Assembly: GCF_943193185.1 (NCBI RefSeq)
Contig: NZ_CALPDE010000012.1
Location: 1 to 64,000 of the forward strand
Source: Lactococcus ileimucosae
GTDB lineage: Bacteria; Bacillota; Bacilli; Lactobacillales; Streptococcaceae
Direction of reading: 5' to 3'
DNA: 64,000 nucleotides
How positions within the stretch are numbered: position 1 is the stretch's first letter; each line of letters begins with the position of its first letter. The position numbers and the translations under genes were made by a program. Positions 54,161-64,000 of this stretch are shown here, piece after piece. The notes beneath the pieces were generated by a model that was given only the letters and a program-made list of their open reading frames with translations, searched no databases and was not told the DNA's origin.

Positions 54161-55400
54161 CAATATCCTCTCTTATGATGGGTTTTACCCACAGCGTCCT
54201 TTTCATTTTATCATTTTTAAGGGCTTTACTCAAATCTGAAACTGTTAAATCAGTGATTGCATATATATCGTCTTCAACTAGGATTAAGAAGTTTTCACGT
54301 TTGTCTAATGCAACATGTTGATCAATAAAAAATTTTCTAAGTTTCTTATGGTGCCCATTGATGAAAATATAATCCCCCGGCTGTCGTTGACGTATCTTAA
54401 TTTCTCCCGTCAGAGGGATATCTACCCGCATAAAACTGGAATCTTTGGGATCTTCTTCACGTATATCAAGCTCTTTTTTCTTGAAAATAACCTTAGGACG
54501 AATCATAAAATATTTTTCATTTTTCACAAAAAGATAATCTTTTGACATTTCTGAACGATATTGTTGTGGTCTCTCGATAATCCATAAAAGCTCTTCAAAT
54601 TGAGGTTTAGATACCTGTAAATCTGGAAATTTTTCCAAATATTCTTGTAAAATAAAATGTTGAAGGGCCTTTGATTGTTGCAAAAAAAATTGAGTTTCTA
54701 TCTCATCCTGAATAATCCCTAAATCTACCACCTTCTCTTTGATAACTGAAAAAGCTAGGGATATCTCTTTGGACATGTCTAGAACTGCATCTGAAAACTT
54801 TGGATTTTCAGATGTTAAAGCCGGGATATATTGATTACGCAAACGATTACGTAGGTAATCATTTCCAGCATTCGTCATATCTTCGAAATATTCCTCAGCA
54901 TCAAGAGCTGTCTTATCAAAAGTCAGGAGAGGACGAATGAGTTCACCCGGGCCAAAAACTTGACGTTCTGGAATGCCTGTCAAATGGCGTAAACGTCTTC
55001 CAGTAATTTGACGCATCAAAATCGTTTCAACTTGATCTCCCTTATGATGAGCTGTAACTAAGGCAGTACACTTCTTATCTTCCATCACTTTTTTAAAGAA
55101 GTTATAGCGCATGATACGCCCAGCTTCTTCACTAAAATATTCCTCAGTATAATGTGCAACTTCAAGGTCAACACCCAATGCTTGCATTTTTTGCCTTAAC
55201 TTTTTCTCCTCCCAATCTGCTATATCCCGTAAACCATAGTTTACATGAGCTGCAAACACTTCTATTTTTAGTTCTTTCTTATATCTATAAAGCCAGTTAA
55301 AAAGCGTCATCGAATCTTTACCACCAGATAAAGCAATCAGAACACGTTTATGATGTTTGAAAAACTCCTTTTTTTGAACAAGTTTCAAAAATTCATTCAT
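54150..55400 (-). CDS. tilS: tRNA(Ile)-lysidine synthetase
   Basis: 416 residues. PP-loop [16 protein letters not shown] at the N-terminus, the TilS substrate-binding region ([12 protein letters not shown]), and a C-terminal lysidine domain (RQRQPGDYI). It modifies the CAT anticodon of tRNA-Ile2 so it reads ATA. 4-base overlap with the upstream lactamase-like gene. Confidence 0.95.
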   Translation of the reverse strand: MNEFLKLVQKKEFFKHHKRVLIALSGGKDSMTLFNWLYRYKKELKIEVFAAHVNYGLRDIADWEEKKLRQKMQALGVDLEVAHYTEEYFSEEAGRIMRYNFFKKVMEDKKCTALVTAHHKGDQVETILMRQITGRRLRHLTGIPERQVFGPGELIRPLLTFDKTALDAEEYFEDMTNAGNDYLRNRLRNQYIPALTSENPKFSDAVLDMSKEISLAFSVIKEKVVDLGIIQDEIETQFFLQQSKALQHFILQEYLEKFPDLQVSKPQFEELLWIIERPQQYRSEMSKDYLFVKNEKYFMIRPKVIFKKKELDIREEDPKDSSFMRVDIPLTGEIKIRQRQPGDYIFINGHHKKLRKFFIDQHVALDKRENFLILVEDDIYAITDLTVSDLSKALKNDKMKRTLWVKPIIREDIDDA

Positions 55401-56698
55401 TTTAACACCTCATAAATGTCTTTTGAAATTTGCGAAATGATATTATCACTTCCCCCTTTCGTTTCAACCACTAAAATATAAGGTTCACTCGAAAAGACAA
55501 TCGCTGCATCGTGATTATAAGCATCAGCCGCTCCTATTTTATGCGCCACACGGATATTCTTAGGGACTCCAGCCTGAATTTTTATATCATCAAATTGAGT
55601 GCCAAATAAAGCATTGAAAGAATAACCGCCTTCCTTGTAAAGAGCTTCCAGTATTCTTCCTACCATTTCCGCAGAAGCTTCACGTTCAACAGGATCCCAT
55701 GCCTGTCCCATAATATTTTCAATCCCACTCCGAAATGCTGGAGAAAATTGTCCTGTCTCATAATAAGCAAGGAGGTTACTCCCGACATTATCAGAGTTTT
55801 TAGCTGTACGGTCAATAATTTCAAATAATGGATAGTTAGCATTATTCGCAATGACTGGCAAAATACCAGTGCCCCCTGCCTCAAAGGAACCTTTAAAGGT
55901 ATTTATCGCCGTAATGTACTGCAAATTATCGTTTAAAGTTGCTTTCCCCTCATTTAAACGCTTTTGTGTCCAATAAAGAATAGGAAGCTTTGATAAACTC
56001 GCTGCATACATTTTTTTATTTTGGTTTACACCTACTGTAAACGAATCATCCAATTCTTTGACATAAATAGAATACTTTGAGTCATTGTACTTTTTGTTCA
56101 ATAACTCCTGTACTTGAAGCATTTTAGGATTTTCTAAATCTAAATCTTCAGAATTAATCCACCCTGTTTGTCCGCCATTGAAGTTCACTTCATAATAAGT
56201 TCCCCAATGTGTCTTTGCAATTTGATTTGTACTAAACTGCTGTCCTTTAGGAAGAGTGGTGTAAACTTGTTTGTCATATGTTGTAAAAGGATTATAATAG
56301 ACTTCTGAACGTTTAACAGTATAAACGGTCGTCTTCTTGCTCTGTTTTGACAAAAGTATATCTGAAGCTACATGTTTTGTATCTGCTTTAATAAATGTAT
56401 GATTGGCCAGTTCAAATACATTATTTTTTAGTTTGATAATATCCAGTTGTTTCTGCTCAGAAAGCTCCCCTGATTTTTGCTGTAAATTTTCATCTTTGTA
56501 AACAGGCACCGTGGTTAAAGTAACAGCACGAGAAGGTATCTCAGTGTGATAAGACCTTTGGCTTTGTTTTACTTCTTTAACTTTTGCTTCTGCACTGCCC
56601 TCTTTACTTTTTTGAGGCAAGACAAAAAAGGCTGGGATAATCATCACAATCATCACCAACCAAACAGCCAAATTAAATTTATTTTTCAGCTTTTGCAT
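55397..56698 (-). CDS. Secreted serine beta-lactamase-like protein with SH3b-like domain
   Basis: 433 residues. N-terminal membrane helix (LAVWLVMIVMIIPAFFVLP), an SH3b-like region (about 120-195, ending TGWINSEDL), then a serine beta-lactamase/DD-peptidase-like domain: Ser in AASLSKLP (SxxK), SDN in TAKNSDNVGSN, and KIG in RVAHKIGAADAY. This is a conserved Lactobacillales gene upstream of tilS; cell-wall related, not a known resistance enzyme. A weak ribosome site precedes ATG 56698. Confidence 0.85.
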   Translation of the reverse strand: MQKLKNKFNLAVWLVMIVMIIPAFFVLPQKSKEGSAEAKVKEVKQSQRSYHTEIPSRAVTLTTVPVYKDENLQQKSGELSEQKQLDIIKLKNNVFELANHTFIKADTKHVASDILLSKQSKKTTVYTVKRSEVYYNPFTTYDKQVYTTLPKGQQFSTNQIAKTHWGTYYEVNFNGGQTGWINSEDLDLENPKMLQVQELLNKKYNDSKYSIYVKELDDSFTVGVNQNKKMYAASLSKLPILYWTQKRLNEGKATLNDNLQYITAINTFKGSFEAGGTGILPVIANNANYPLFEIIDRTAKNSDNVGSNLLAYYETGQFSPAFRSGIENIMGQAWDPVEREASAEMVGRILEALYKEGGYSFNALFGTQFDDIKIQAGVPKNIRVAHKIGAADAYNHDAAIVFSSEPYILVVETKGGSDNIISQISKDIYEVLK

Positions 56699-56951
56699 TC
56701 TCTATAACCCTATCAATCATCTATACGTCACTTGCTTTTGTAACTTCTAATGCATCATCAGATTGTTACGAGAGGTATTGTAACACTCCAAACGAGAAAC
56801 ACCCTTGTAAATCTAAGGCTTCCCTATTTTTGTAGAAGAGGATATAAAAGAAGCACGAATACCCCTCATAAGTAAGAAACAAAATCAATGAATAAACTCT
56901 CTACATGTATAATATATAGCACTTTTCTCGGCTAGTTTTCGTCTTCTGCGA
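56699..56951. other. Intergenic region
   Basis: 253 bases. No gene supported. One dyad TGTTAC/GTAACA (about 56764-56785) and scattered AT-rich -10-like boxes. Confidence 0.4.
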
Positions 56952-57233
56952 TTATAATCTTTTAAGAAGCTCATTTTTTGTTTTCAAAGATTTGAGGCGC
57001 TCTGTAGCTTCTCCTAAAAAGTGACCAAAACTCTCTTCAAAGTCTTTTTCAATAAATTTAAGTTCATATTTTCCATCTTCCCGCACCTTCAAAATCTCTA
57101 CGCCTATAAGATCGCCTACCTTATATTTACTCTGTCTTCTTGGTATATTCGACCAACGTAAAAGACCTGTTTTTGTGTCAGAAAAAAGGACAAAAAGCCC
57201 AAATTTACTAATTGATTTCACTTTTCCAATCAA
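56952..57233 (-). CDS. S1 RNA-binding domain protein (YabR-like)
   Basis: 93 residues. One S1 domain (IGKVKSISKFGLFVLFSDTK, then YKVGDLIGVEILKVREDGKY) and a short basic tail. In Bacillus and relatives yabR sits after divIC, as here. Overlaps divIC by 4 bases. Confidence 0.85.
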   Translation of the reverse strand: MIGKVKSISKFGLFVLFSDTKTGLLRWSNIPRRQSKYKVGDLIGVEILKVREDGKYELKFIEKDFEESFGHFLGEATERLKSLKTKNELLKRL

Positions 57234-57601
57234 GGTTCTATCCCACCATTAACCATCTCTGGGATACTAAAAACTTTCTCATTAGCCTGTGAATTATCCA
57301 GTTTTGCTCGCGCATACTTTGCTAAAAATGATGGATCCTTGAGCTTGTTCATGTCTGAGCTTTTAAGTGCAAGCTCATGATCCAATGCCGCGTTTTTTTG
57401 CGCAGCTTGCGCCTCCATCTCAATTTGTTTTTGCAAATTTTGATAAGATTGAACCACACTGATGGTGGCCAAACTGAATAATAACATAGCACCAATCAAA
57501 ATGATACCTAAATGTTTGCGCTTAGGCAGAGCGTGCGGAGCTTCTTCTATTCTTTTTGACTTATTATAATCATTTTTCAAATGAATAATTTTCTTGTCCA
57601 T
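57230..57601 (-). CDS. divIC: Septum protein DivIC (FtsB-like)
   Basis: 123 residues. Cytoplasmic basic N-terminus, one membrane helix (LGIILIGAMLLFSLATISV), extracellular coiled coil (QSYQNLQKQIEMEAQAAQ) and a short C-terminal domain. Divisome component forming a complex with FtsL and DivIB. Confidence 0.88.
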   Translation of the reverse strand: MDKKIIHLKNDYNKSKRIEEAPHALPKRKHLGIILIGAMLLFSLATISVVQSYQNLQKQIEMEAQAAQKNAALDHELALKSSDMNKLKDPSFLAKYARAKLDNSQANEKVFSIPEMVNGGIEP

Positions 57602-57628
57602 TTTTCCTCCGAAAAAGATATGTATAAA

Positions 57629-57901
57629 TTAAAGTTCAGTTTCAGCCGTGATTCTCGTTTCACTAAGAATTTTATACATTTTATCCGCATCTTCTTTACG
57701 CGTGAATTCTTTAAGTTCCAAGACACTCACTTCTATAATCTTATTCCCAAAACGAATTTCAATAAGATCACCAAACTTAACATCACTTGAAGATTTAGCT
57801 ATTTTTCCATTGATTTTAATGCGACCTTTATCCGCAACCTCTTTAGCTACAGGACGGCGCTTTATCAGACGAGAAACTTTTAAAAATTTATCTAATCTCA
57901 T
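57629..57901 (-). CDS. rqcP: S4-domain ribosome quality-control protein RqcP
   Basis: 90 residues. S4 RNA-binding fold ([31 protein letters not shown]). ATG 57901 begins at the conserved MRLDKFLK; upstream codons are not conserved. It stabilises peptidyl-tRNA in the RqcH pathway. Confidence 0.9.
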   Translation of the reverse strand: MRLDKFLKVSRLIKRRPVAKEVADKGRIKINGKIAKSSSDVKFGDLIEIRFGNKIIEVSVLELKEFTRKEDADKMYKILSETRITAETEL

Positions 57902-58024
57902 AGTGGTTATTATAACATACTTCAAGTCTTTTGGAAAATCAGTTGAAAATATTTTTGATAAAAGCCAAACTCATGTAAATAAGGCGCTTTTTCTATGAAA
58001 AAGAAGCCTGTTTCATATGAAATT

Positions 58025-61000
58025 CTACTCCTTTTCATGACTGTCTCTCAAGGCAGAGAGTTTCTCTGTAAAATTCATGATTTCGCGTAATAAAACAACA
58101 TCTTTTCTATTGTCAATTTTGAATTGGAAAGTCATCCGTCCCAACTTTTCACCTACACTTGCTTTTAAAGTCGTTTCAGCTAGAGCTTCAAAGTATTCCT
58201 GAGGAAGATACATCGTGTTGGCTGATTTAGCCATACTTAGAATAAGCACAGTTTTATTCTTTTCAATTTTTTCTACCAAAGCATTATCAGCAAATGTTTT
58301 TAGCAAACCCACCTCCAAAAGATAAGCAACTTCATCTGGATATTCACCAAATCGATCGATGATTTCATCTTGGAGTTCTTCATAGGTTTGACGACTGTCT
58401 ACTTGACGAATACGCTTATAGATTTCGATTTTTTGTCTTTCATCACCAATGTAGTAGCTTGGAATAAAAGCATCTAAACCAAGTATAATTTCCGCATTGG
58501 TCTTCGCTTTAACTTTATCTCCCCCCATACGTTTATGAACAGCTTCTTCAAGCAGTTGCGAATAAAGTTCAAACCCAACCGAATCAATAAAGCCAGATTG
58601 TTCTGCACCAAGTAAATTTCCTGCACCACGAATCGAAAGATCACGCATGGCAATTTTAAAGCCTGAACCAAGCTCAGTAAATCCTTTTATAGCCTCTAAA
58701 CGCTTCTCTGAAATCTCAGATAAAATCTTTTCTGGTTTATACATAAAATAAGCATAGGCGACACGGCTGCTTCGTCCAACGCGTCCACGCAATTGATAAA
58801 GTTGCGACAACCCCATCATATCCGCATTTTCAATAAAAAGTGTATTGGCATTTGGAATGTCAACTCCGGTTTCAATAATCGTTGTCGTAACTAAAACATC
58901 ATACTCGGCATTGATAAAATCCATCAAGGTGTTTTCCAATTGAATCTCTGTCATCTGACCGTGAATAAAGCCGATTCTTGCCTCAGGTATCAGTTCTTCC
59001 AGTTGGGAAACTTTTTGCTCAATACTGTCAACTCGATTGTGAACATAGTAAGCCTGTCCTCCACGTGAAATTTCCCTCAATACAGCATCACGAACCACAC
59101 CATAGTTGGTTTCCATCACATATGTTTGCACAGGATAGCGATTGGTCGGGGGCGTTTCAATAATAGACAAGTCTCGTATTCCCAACATTGACATATGCAG
59201 TGTTCTAGGAATAGGTGTTGCCGTTAGAGTCAGCACGTCAACCTGAGTTTTCAACTCTTTTAAACGTTCCTTATGTTTTACACCAAAACGCTGCTCCTCA
59301 TCAATAATCATTAAACCCAAGTCAAGAAATTCTACATCTTTCGATAAAAGACGGTGCGTTCCAATGATTAAATCTATACGCCCTTTCTTTAGCTTATCCA
59401 AAATCTTAGTTTGTTGAGCCTTGGTTTGGAAACGACTCAAAACAGCAATGTTTACACCGAAGTTTACAAATCGTTCCATAAAGTTATTATAATGTTGTTC
59501 CGCTAAAACGGTGGTTGGTACTAAAACAGCCACTTGTTTACTGTCATTGATTGCTTTAAAGGCAGCTCGCATAGCAACTTCTGTTTTTCCAAAACCCACA
59601 TCTCCTACTAAAAGTCGGTCCATTGGGCGTTCAAGTTCCATGTCTTTTTTTATTTCATTGATTGAACGTATCTGATCAGCAGTTTCTGGATAAGTAAAGT
59701 CATTGTCAAATTCTTCTTGATTCGTATCATCGGGAGAAAAAGCATATCCTTTGAGAGCTTGTCGCGCAGAGTAAAGCTTAATCAAATCCTCAGAAATATC
59801 TTCAACTTGCTTACTTACAGAAGACATTGTTCTACGCCAACGTCCATCGTTAAGCCTATTTATCTTCGGCGCTTTCCCTTCTGCCGCAGAGTATTTGCTT
59901 AACAAATTCAGATGGTCTACTGGAACAGAAATGGTATCGCCATTTTGATATTGGATGGTTAAGTAATCGCGATGTATACCAGATACCTCAATGGTTTGAA
60001 TACCTAAGTATTTCCCAATCCCGTGATTTTTATGGACAACGTAATCACCAACTTCGAGTTCGTTATAATCTTTTAAGCGTTCTGCATTAGTAATATTTAA
60101 ACGCCGTGTTTTTTTCTTTCTTGCTTTACCAAAAATTTCTGACTCAGTAACAACAACAAGTTTCTCATCAATAAAATTAAAACCGTTGTTAAGACTTAAA
60201 TTCAAAAGGTTTATCTTTCCTTTTTGAATTTCATCAGTGGACACCATTTGAAGCTCCAAATCTAGTTTTTGGAGCTCCGAACGTAGTTTCTCAGAAGACA
60301 CAGCCAAAATAACTGTAAACCCTTGTTTTACAAACCTGTCAACCTCGGTGTAAAAGAGTTCCATTTGCCCAAAGAACTGCTGCATCGAATGTTGATTAAA
60401 ATTATATAAAGCATCAAACTTTATATTGCCTAAGCCTTTTTGAAAATTGGAGAAAAAGCTTGCTGGTTTGTGAGAACGTAACTTAGAAATAACATCCAAA
60501 AGGTAGCTTTGTCCCTCAAAAGAGCGCCCCATACTTTTTTCCGAAACGATAAATTCTGCAAGTTCTTGTTCTGTTTTATTATTGGCTTCGTTAATTTTCT
60601 GAAAATCATCAATGAAAATTTGAATATTTTTCGGAAAATAATTCAAAAGAGAGGCTGGTTTTTCATAAAAATATTCAGCAAACTTGCGCAAATCTTTATG
60701 ATAGTAATGATTTTCCGCTGCTGCAATCACTTCTTCAAAATAAGATTGAGCGGTAGGATCGGTCACGTTTTCTAACTGGGCAGCTAATTTTTTCACCCCT
60801 TGATCAAATTCCCAGGGCATTAAAATAAAATCGCTCGCCGGATATATTTCTACCTGCTCCATATTTTCGAGTGAGCGCTGTGTTTCACTATCGAAAGTGC
60901 GAATCGTATCCACTTCATCGCCAAAAAATTCTAGTCTTATGGGTTGAGCTGCATCCAATGGATAAATATCCACGATATCACCACGGTGTGAAAACTCCCC

Positions 61001-61510
61001 AGGCACCATCACGCGCTGTGTCTTCTCATAACCTGCACTGGCTAAAATCCCAAGGAGATTTTCCATATCAAACTCATCGCCTTGAGCCAGAAGAAGATAG
61101 TTTTCTTGGAAATTATCAGGATGAGGCAGGAGCGAACGTAAAGCCATGAAAGGAACGACCAAAAAGCCTGTTTGCTGTGCATCAAGCAGGAAATTTAGAG
61201 CTTCGAGACGATATGCTGTCCGATCTTTACTTGCTATCGCAAACTCAGCATAAACATTGTCATCTGAAAAAAATTGGTAAACCTTCTCGTCCTCAACAAG
61301 ATGAGACAATTCATCATAAAGTTCATTGGCATGGTATTGATTGTCTGTAACAATCACATACTTATCCGGATTATTCTCATAAGCGTTGGCCATAATCATC
61401 GCCTGAGCGGTACCGGAAAGTCCGGTTAAAAGTGTGCGTTCTGCTTTTGCAAAACTTCTCTGCCATGATTGTAAATCGTGGTTTTGATCAAAAAATTCGT
61501 TTATTTTCAT
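58025..61510 (-). CDS. mfd: Transcription-repair coupling factor
   Basis: 1161 residues. UvrB-like N-terminal module, RNA polymerase-interacting domain ([17 protein letters not shown]), then RecG-like translocase with Walker [24 protein letters not shown] and [10 protein letters not shown] motifs, and the TRCF C-terminal domain. It removes stalled RNA polymerase and recruits UvrA. Overlaps pth by 4 bases. Confidence 0.97.
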   Translation of the reverse strand: MKINEFFDQNHDLQSWQRSFAKAERTLLTGLSGTAQAMIMANAYENNPDKYVIVTDNQYHANELYDELSHLVEDEKVYQFFSDDNVYAEFAIASKDRTAYRLEALNFLLDAQQTGFLVVPFMALRSLLPHPDNFQENYLLLAQGDEFDMENLLGILASAGYEKTQRVMVPGEFSHRGDIVDIYPLDAAQPIRLEFFGDEVDTIRTFDSETQRSLENMEQVEIYPASDFILMPWEFDQGVKKLAAQLENVTDPTAQSYFEEVIAAAENHYYHKDLRKFAEYFYEKPASLLNYFPKNIQIFIDDFQKINEANNKTEQELAEFIVSEKSMGRSFEGQSYLLDVISKLRSHKPASFFSNFQKGLGNIKFDALYNFNQHSMQQFFGQMELFYTEVDRFVKQGFTVILAVSSEKLRSELQKLDLELQMVSTDEIQKGKINLLNLSLNNGFNFIDEKLVVVTESEIFGKARKKKTRRLNITNAERLKDYNELEVGDYVVHKNHGIGKYLGIQTIEVSGIHRDYLTIQYQNGDTISVPVDHLNLLSKYSAAEGKAPKINRLNDGRWRRTMSSVSKQVEDISEDLIKLYSARQALKGYAFSPDDTNQEEFDNDFTYPETADQIRSINEIKKDMELERPMDRLLVGDVGFGKTEVAMRAAFKAINDSKQVAVLVPTTVLAEQHYNNFMERFVNFGVNIAVLSRFQTKAQQTKILDKLKKGRIDLIIGTHRLLSKDVEFLDLGLMIIDEEQRFGVKHKERLKELKTQVDVLTLTATPIPRTLHMSMLGIRDLSIIETPPTNRYPVQTYVMETNYGVVRDAVLREISRGGQAYYVHNRVDSIEQKVSQLEELIPEARIGFIHGQMTEIQLENTLMDFINAEYDVLVTTTIIETGVDIPNANTLFIENADMMGLSQLYQLRGRVGRSSRVAYAYFMYKPEKILSEISEKRLEAIKGFTELGSGFKIAMRDLSIRGAGNLLGAEQSGFIDSVGFELYSQLLEEAVHKRMGGDKVKAKTNAEIILGLDAFIPSYYIGDERQKIEIYKRIRQVDSRQTYEELQDEIIDRFGEYPDEVAYLLEVGLLKTFADNALVEKIEKNKTVLILSMAKSANTMYLPQEYFEALAETTLKASVGEKLGRMTFQFKIDNRKDVVLLREIMNFTEKLSALRDSHEKE

Positions 61511-62079
61511 TGTCCGTTAAATTTATTCATTGCTTGAGAAAAATCATTTGATTCAATATAGAATTTTACTGCATCTACAGCCTTATTTATTCCGGCCTGT
61601 GCAATTTCTACATTTTCCTTATCAAATTTAGATAGGACATGTGCAACTACTGTTTTTCCATGTTCTGGACGTCCAATCCCAATTTTTACTCGGTTAAATT
61701 GCTCTGTTCCTAGATGAGTAATTGTCGATTTAATGCCCCGTTGACCGCCTGAAGAACCTTTTTGACGCAGTCTCACGCGTCCCACAGCCGAGTCCATATC
61801 GTCAACAATAACCGTCAAATCCGACGGATCCAAATTATAGTAAGTGAGCAAAGGTTGAATAGCACGTCCTGATTCATTCATAAAGGTTTGCGGTTTTACC
61901 AGAAAAACTTTTTCACCATTCACGAAAGTAGAAGCAACTTTAGCCATAAAGGTTTTTTCCAAACTAAAGTTTACACCGTAGTCTTTGGCAAGTAAATCAA
62001 TAGCCATAAAGCCCATGTTATGCTTTGTTTTCTCATATTTGTCGCCAGGATTTCCTAGGCCTACAATCATTTTTGTCAT
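61507..62079 (-). CDS. pth: Peptidyl-tRNA hydrolase
   Basis: 190 residues. [18 protein letters not shown] at the start (catalytic His), [23 protein letters not shown] 62079 with AGAGGAG; the ORF opens nine codons earlier without a site. Recycles peptidyl-tRNA. Confidence 0.96.
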   Translation of the reverse strand: MTKMIVGLGNPGDKYEKTKHNMGFMAIDLLAKDYGVNFSLEKTFMAKVASTFVNGEKVFLVKPQTFMNESGRAIQPLLTYYNLDPSDLTVIVDDMDSAVGRVRLRQKGSSGGQRGIKSTITHLGTEQFNRVKIGIGRPEHGKTVVAHVLSKFDKENVEIAQAGINKAVDAVKFYIESNDFSQAMNKFNGQ

Positions 62080-62187
62080 TTTTCTCCTCTTTCCAAAAAA
62101 TAGCAAAAGGCTGATTCATACAAATCAGCTCTTTTTAGTTACTGTAAAACATTTTGGCTTATAAATTTAAAAGCTTGGGGAAGAACC

Positions 62188-63303
62188 TTAAACGTTAAAG
62201 CGGAATTCCATGATATCACCGTCTTGTCCAACATACTCTTTACCCTCTTCACGTAAACGTCCTGCTTCTTTAACGGCCTTTTCACTGCCATATTTCATCA
62301 AATCCTCATAAGACATGGTTACAGCGCGAATAAATCCTTTTTCAAAATCACTATGAATAATTCCCGCCAATTGAGGAGCTTTCATACCACGTTTAAAGGT
62401 CCAAGCACGCACTTCTTTTTCACCAGCTGTAAAGTATGTTGCAAGTCCAAGTAAATGATAAGCTGCTTTTGTTAATTTATCAACACCAGATTCCTCCAAA
62501 CCAAGTGCTTCGAGGAATTCTGCCTTATCCTCATCATCAAGTTCTGCGATTTCTTCCTCAGCACGCGCTGAAATAACAACAACTTCTGCATTCTCAGTCG
62601 CTGCGAACTCACGAATTTGTTTCACATACTCAATATCATCTGGCGCACTTACCTCATCTTCCCCTACATTAGCCACATATAATACAGGTTTTGTAGTGAG
62701 TAAGAAAAGTTGTTTCACAATTTTTTGCTCATCTTCATCAAATTCTACTGTTCGAGCAGACTTTCCATTTTCCAAGACAGGCTTGATTTTAGACAACACA
62801 TTGAATTCTGCCACTGCATCTTTGTCCTTAACTGTCCGTGCAACTTTTTCAACACGCGCATAGCGCTTGTTTACCGATTCCAAATCGGCCAAAATCAATT
62901 CCAAGTTAATTGTCTCAATATCAGCTAATGGATCAACAAAAGAATCTTCGCGGTTATTTTCTCGCATGACGTTTTCGTCATCAAAAGCGCGAACCACGTG
63001 TACAATAGCATCAACTTCACGAATGTTAGCGAGGAATTTATTCCCCAAACCTTCACCTTTAGAGGCACCTTTTACTATTCCTGCAATATCTGTAAATTCA
63101 AAAGTTGTAGGAACAGTTTTTTTAGGTTTAATCAACTCTGTGATTTTAGTCAAACGTTCATCGGGAACTTCAACCATACCTACATTAGGTTCGATGGTTG
63201 CAAAAGGATAGTTTGCTGCTTCAGCGCCCGCTTTTGTAATTGCATTAAAAAGAGTAGATTTTCCGACATTAGGAAGGCCGACAATACCTGCTGTTAAAGC
63301 CAT
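62188..63303 (-). CDS. ychF: Ribosome-associated GTPase/ATPase YchF
   Basis: 371 residues. P-loop [36 protein letters not shown], and the C-terminal TGS domain ([20 protein letters not shown]). Obg-family protein that prefers ATP. Confidence 0.96.
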   Translation of the reverse strand: MALTAGIVGLPNVGKSTLFNAITKAGAEAANYPFATIEPNVGMVEVPDERLTKITELIKPKKTVPTTFEFTDIAGIVKGASKGEGLGNKFLANIREVDAIVHVVRAFDDENVMRENNREDSFVDPLADIETINLELILADLESVNKRYARVEKVARTVKDKDAVAEFNVLSKIKPVLENGKSARTVEFDEDEQKIVKQLFLLTTKPVLYVANVGEDEVSAPDDIEYVKQIREFAATENAEVVVISARAEEEIAELDDEDKAEFLEALGLEESGVDKLTKAAYHLLGLATYFTAGEKEVRAWTFKRGMKAPQLAGIIHSDFEKGFIRAVTMSYEDLMKYGSEKAVKEAGRLREEGKEYVGQDGDIMEFRFNV

Positions 63304-63421
63304 ATTTATTCATTTCTCCGTCAATTTTTATAGTCATCCAATTATACCGTAAATCATGAAAAAAGACAAAAAAGCATATTCGACCAACTTATTTGGAGAA
63401 GCTTGAACAAAAAGATTATGA

Positions 63422-63625
63422 CTACTTTGTCACAACCTTTTTTATTTTTTTATTGAAATCATTACGATTCATCATCACAACATGCTCACAATTCGTACAT
63501 CTGATTTTAATATCTGCACCCATACGAATAATTTCCCAACTGTTTGCTTTTTTCCCTGTTGCTTTTATGGTACAGGCATGAGGTTTTTTCATTTCAACAA
63601 TTGATCCTAAATCATAATCTAACAT
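63422..63625 (-). CDS. DUF951 family protein
   Basis: 67 residues. Typical DUF951: VEMKKPHACTIKATGKKANSWEI, RMGADIKIRCTNCEHVVMMNR, with a Cys-x-x-Cys. Conserved next to ychF in Firmicutes; nucleic acid-binding role suspected. One base separates it from the stop of the upstream gene. Confidence 0.9.
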   Translation of the reverse strand: MLDYDLGSIVEMKKPHACTIKATGKKANSWEIIRMGADIKIRCTNCEHVVMMNRNDFNKKIKKVVTK

Positions 63626-63626
63626 C

Positions 63627-64000
63627 CTAAATCCTTTCTACAACAACTTTTTGAGGACCACCTAATAAAATCAAATACTTGTCAACTTGGTTAACACCAT
63701 ATGCTTTTTTTAATGCATCCGCATAAAGTTCCATCTGAACTTCATAATTTTTCTTGATTTCAGAAATCTGATTATTATTTCGAAAATAATCTGTCTTGTA
63801 GTCAAACAAAACAATCTTATCTTCAAATTTGATAAATCCATCACATATTCCTCGAACAATATATTGTTCTTGCGCAACTTCGTCCGTTTTCAACATTGAA
63901 AAAGGCGCTTCCTTGGTTGTACGCTCCACATTGTCTACTAACATTTTACCAAAATCTGTATCAAATAAAGTCAGTATTTTGGGTAAATCAATTTTATTTT
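63627..64000 (-). CDS. addA: ATP-dependent helicase/nuclease subunit A (AddA/RexA), 3' part
   Basis: The C-terminal 124 codons or so, open to the window edge, so the gene is cut by the window. It contains the nuclease motif GICDGFIKFEDKIVLFDYKTDY (catalytic Asp, Asp-Tyr-Lys) and ends GGPQKVVVERI. AddAB/RexAB resects double-strand breaks at Chi. The internal Met at 63944 is not the real start. Confidence 0.9.
   Translation of the reverse strand, partial: NKIDLPKILTLFDTDFGKMLVDNVERTTKEAPFSMLKTDEVAQEQYIVRGICDGFIKFEDKIVLFDYKTDYFRNNNQISEIKKNYEVQMELYADALKKAYGVNQVDKYLILLGGPQKVVVERI

Noticed and set aside
55869-55879. TGCCCCCTGC inside the beta-lactamase-like gene as another att site
   Set aside because: It lies within an intact coding sequence, is not next to a tRNA end, and lacks the flanking terminator sequence; chance match.

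Overview
The window looks like a chromosomal segment of a low-GC lactic acid bacterium, most likely Lactococcus (L. garvieae-like). The evidence is the gene neighbourhood: addA/rexA-DUF951-ychF-pth-mfd-rqcP-divIC-S1-lactamase-like-tilS-hpt-ftsH, the lplA-pdhABCD operon, a Trp T-box in front of trpS, and a tRNA array that includes a 5S gene. The species call is inference; no 16S gene is present.

Region by region. (1) 0-12.4 kb, minus strand: a type VII secretion (T7SSb) locus, esxA-essA-esaB-essB-essC, followed by a polymorphic LXG toxin module (DUF4176, two small Lap-type helper proteins, an LXG toxin, a putative membrane immunity protein). Beyond it lie about 1 kb of decayed toxin/immunity fragments and a second LXG gene. 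This second gene has an almost identical 231-residue N-terminus and a different C-terminus. No esaA gene sits in the operon. (2) 12.6-16 kb: TetR regulator plus a YhgE/Pip membrane protein. (3) 16-22 kb: a galactitol-type PTS (IIA, IIB, IIC) with a class II aldolase and a small membrane protein, divergent from a DeoR regulator and a LacC/FruK-type sugar kinase. (4) 22-34 kb: housekeeping and accessory genes (MerR/TipA, YkgJ, ABC-F, HAD, plsX, a frameshifted Mg2+ P-type ATPase, OsmC, T-box/trpS, HD, GDPD). (5) 34-41 kb: lplA-pdhABCD and convergent recO. (6) 41-44.1 kb: a complete lactococcin 972-type bacteriocin operon (precursor, large membrane protein, ABC ATPase).

(7) 44.3-49.8 kb: a 5.5-kb integrative element at the 3' end of tRNA-Lys(CTT). 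It carries a CI-like repressor with palindromic operators, three small genes, a structured origin-like region with five copies of a 12-nt motif, a replication protein with HUH endonuclease and superfamily 3 helicase motifs (the CRESS-DNA-virus Rep architecture), an excisionase and a tyrosine integrase. No capsid, packaging or conjugation genes are visible. Just left of attL is the decayed tail of a second, related integrase with its own terminator, so the site has been occupied more than once. This element is my best candidate for a little-described system.

(8) 49.8-51.3 kb: tRNA-Lys, a structured 200-nt RNA (possibly 6S RNA), and a tRNA cluster with one isolated 5S gene. (9) 51.4-64 kb: the conserved housekeeping block read on the minus strand, ending in the 3' part of addA.

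Limits: all family assignments come from reading motifs by eye. Starts were chosen from ribosome binding sites where these were decisive. Promoters are matches to the -35/-10 consensus with 16-19 bp spacing and are unproven.
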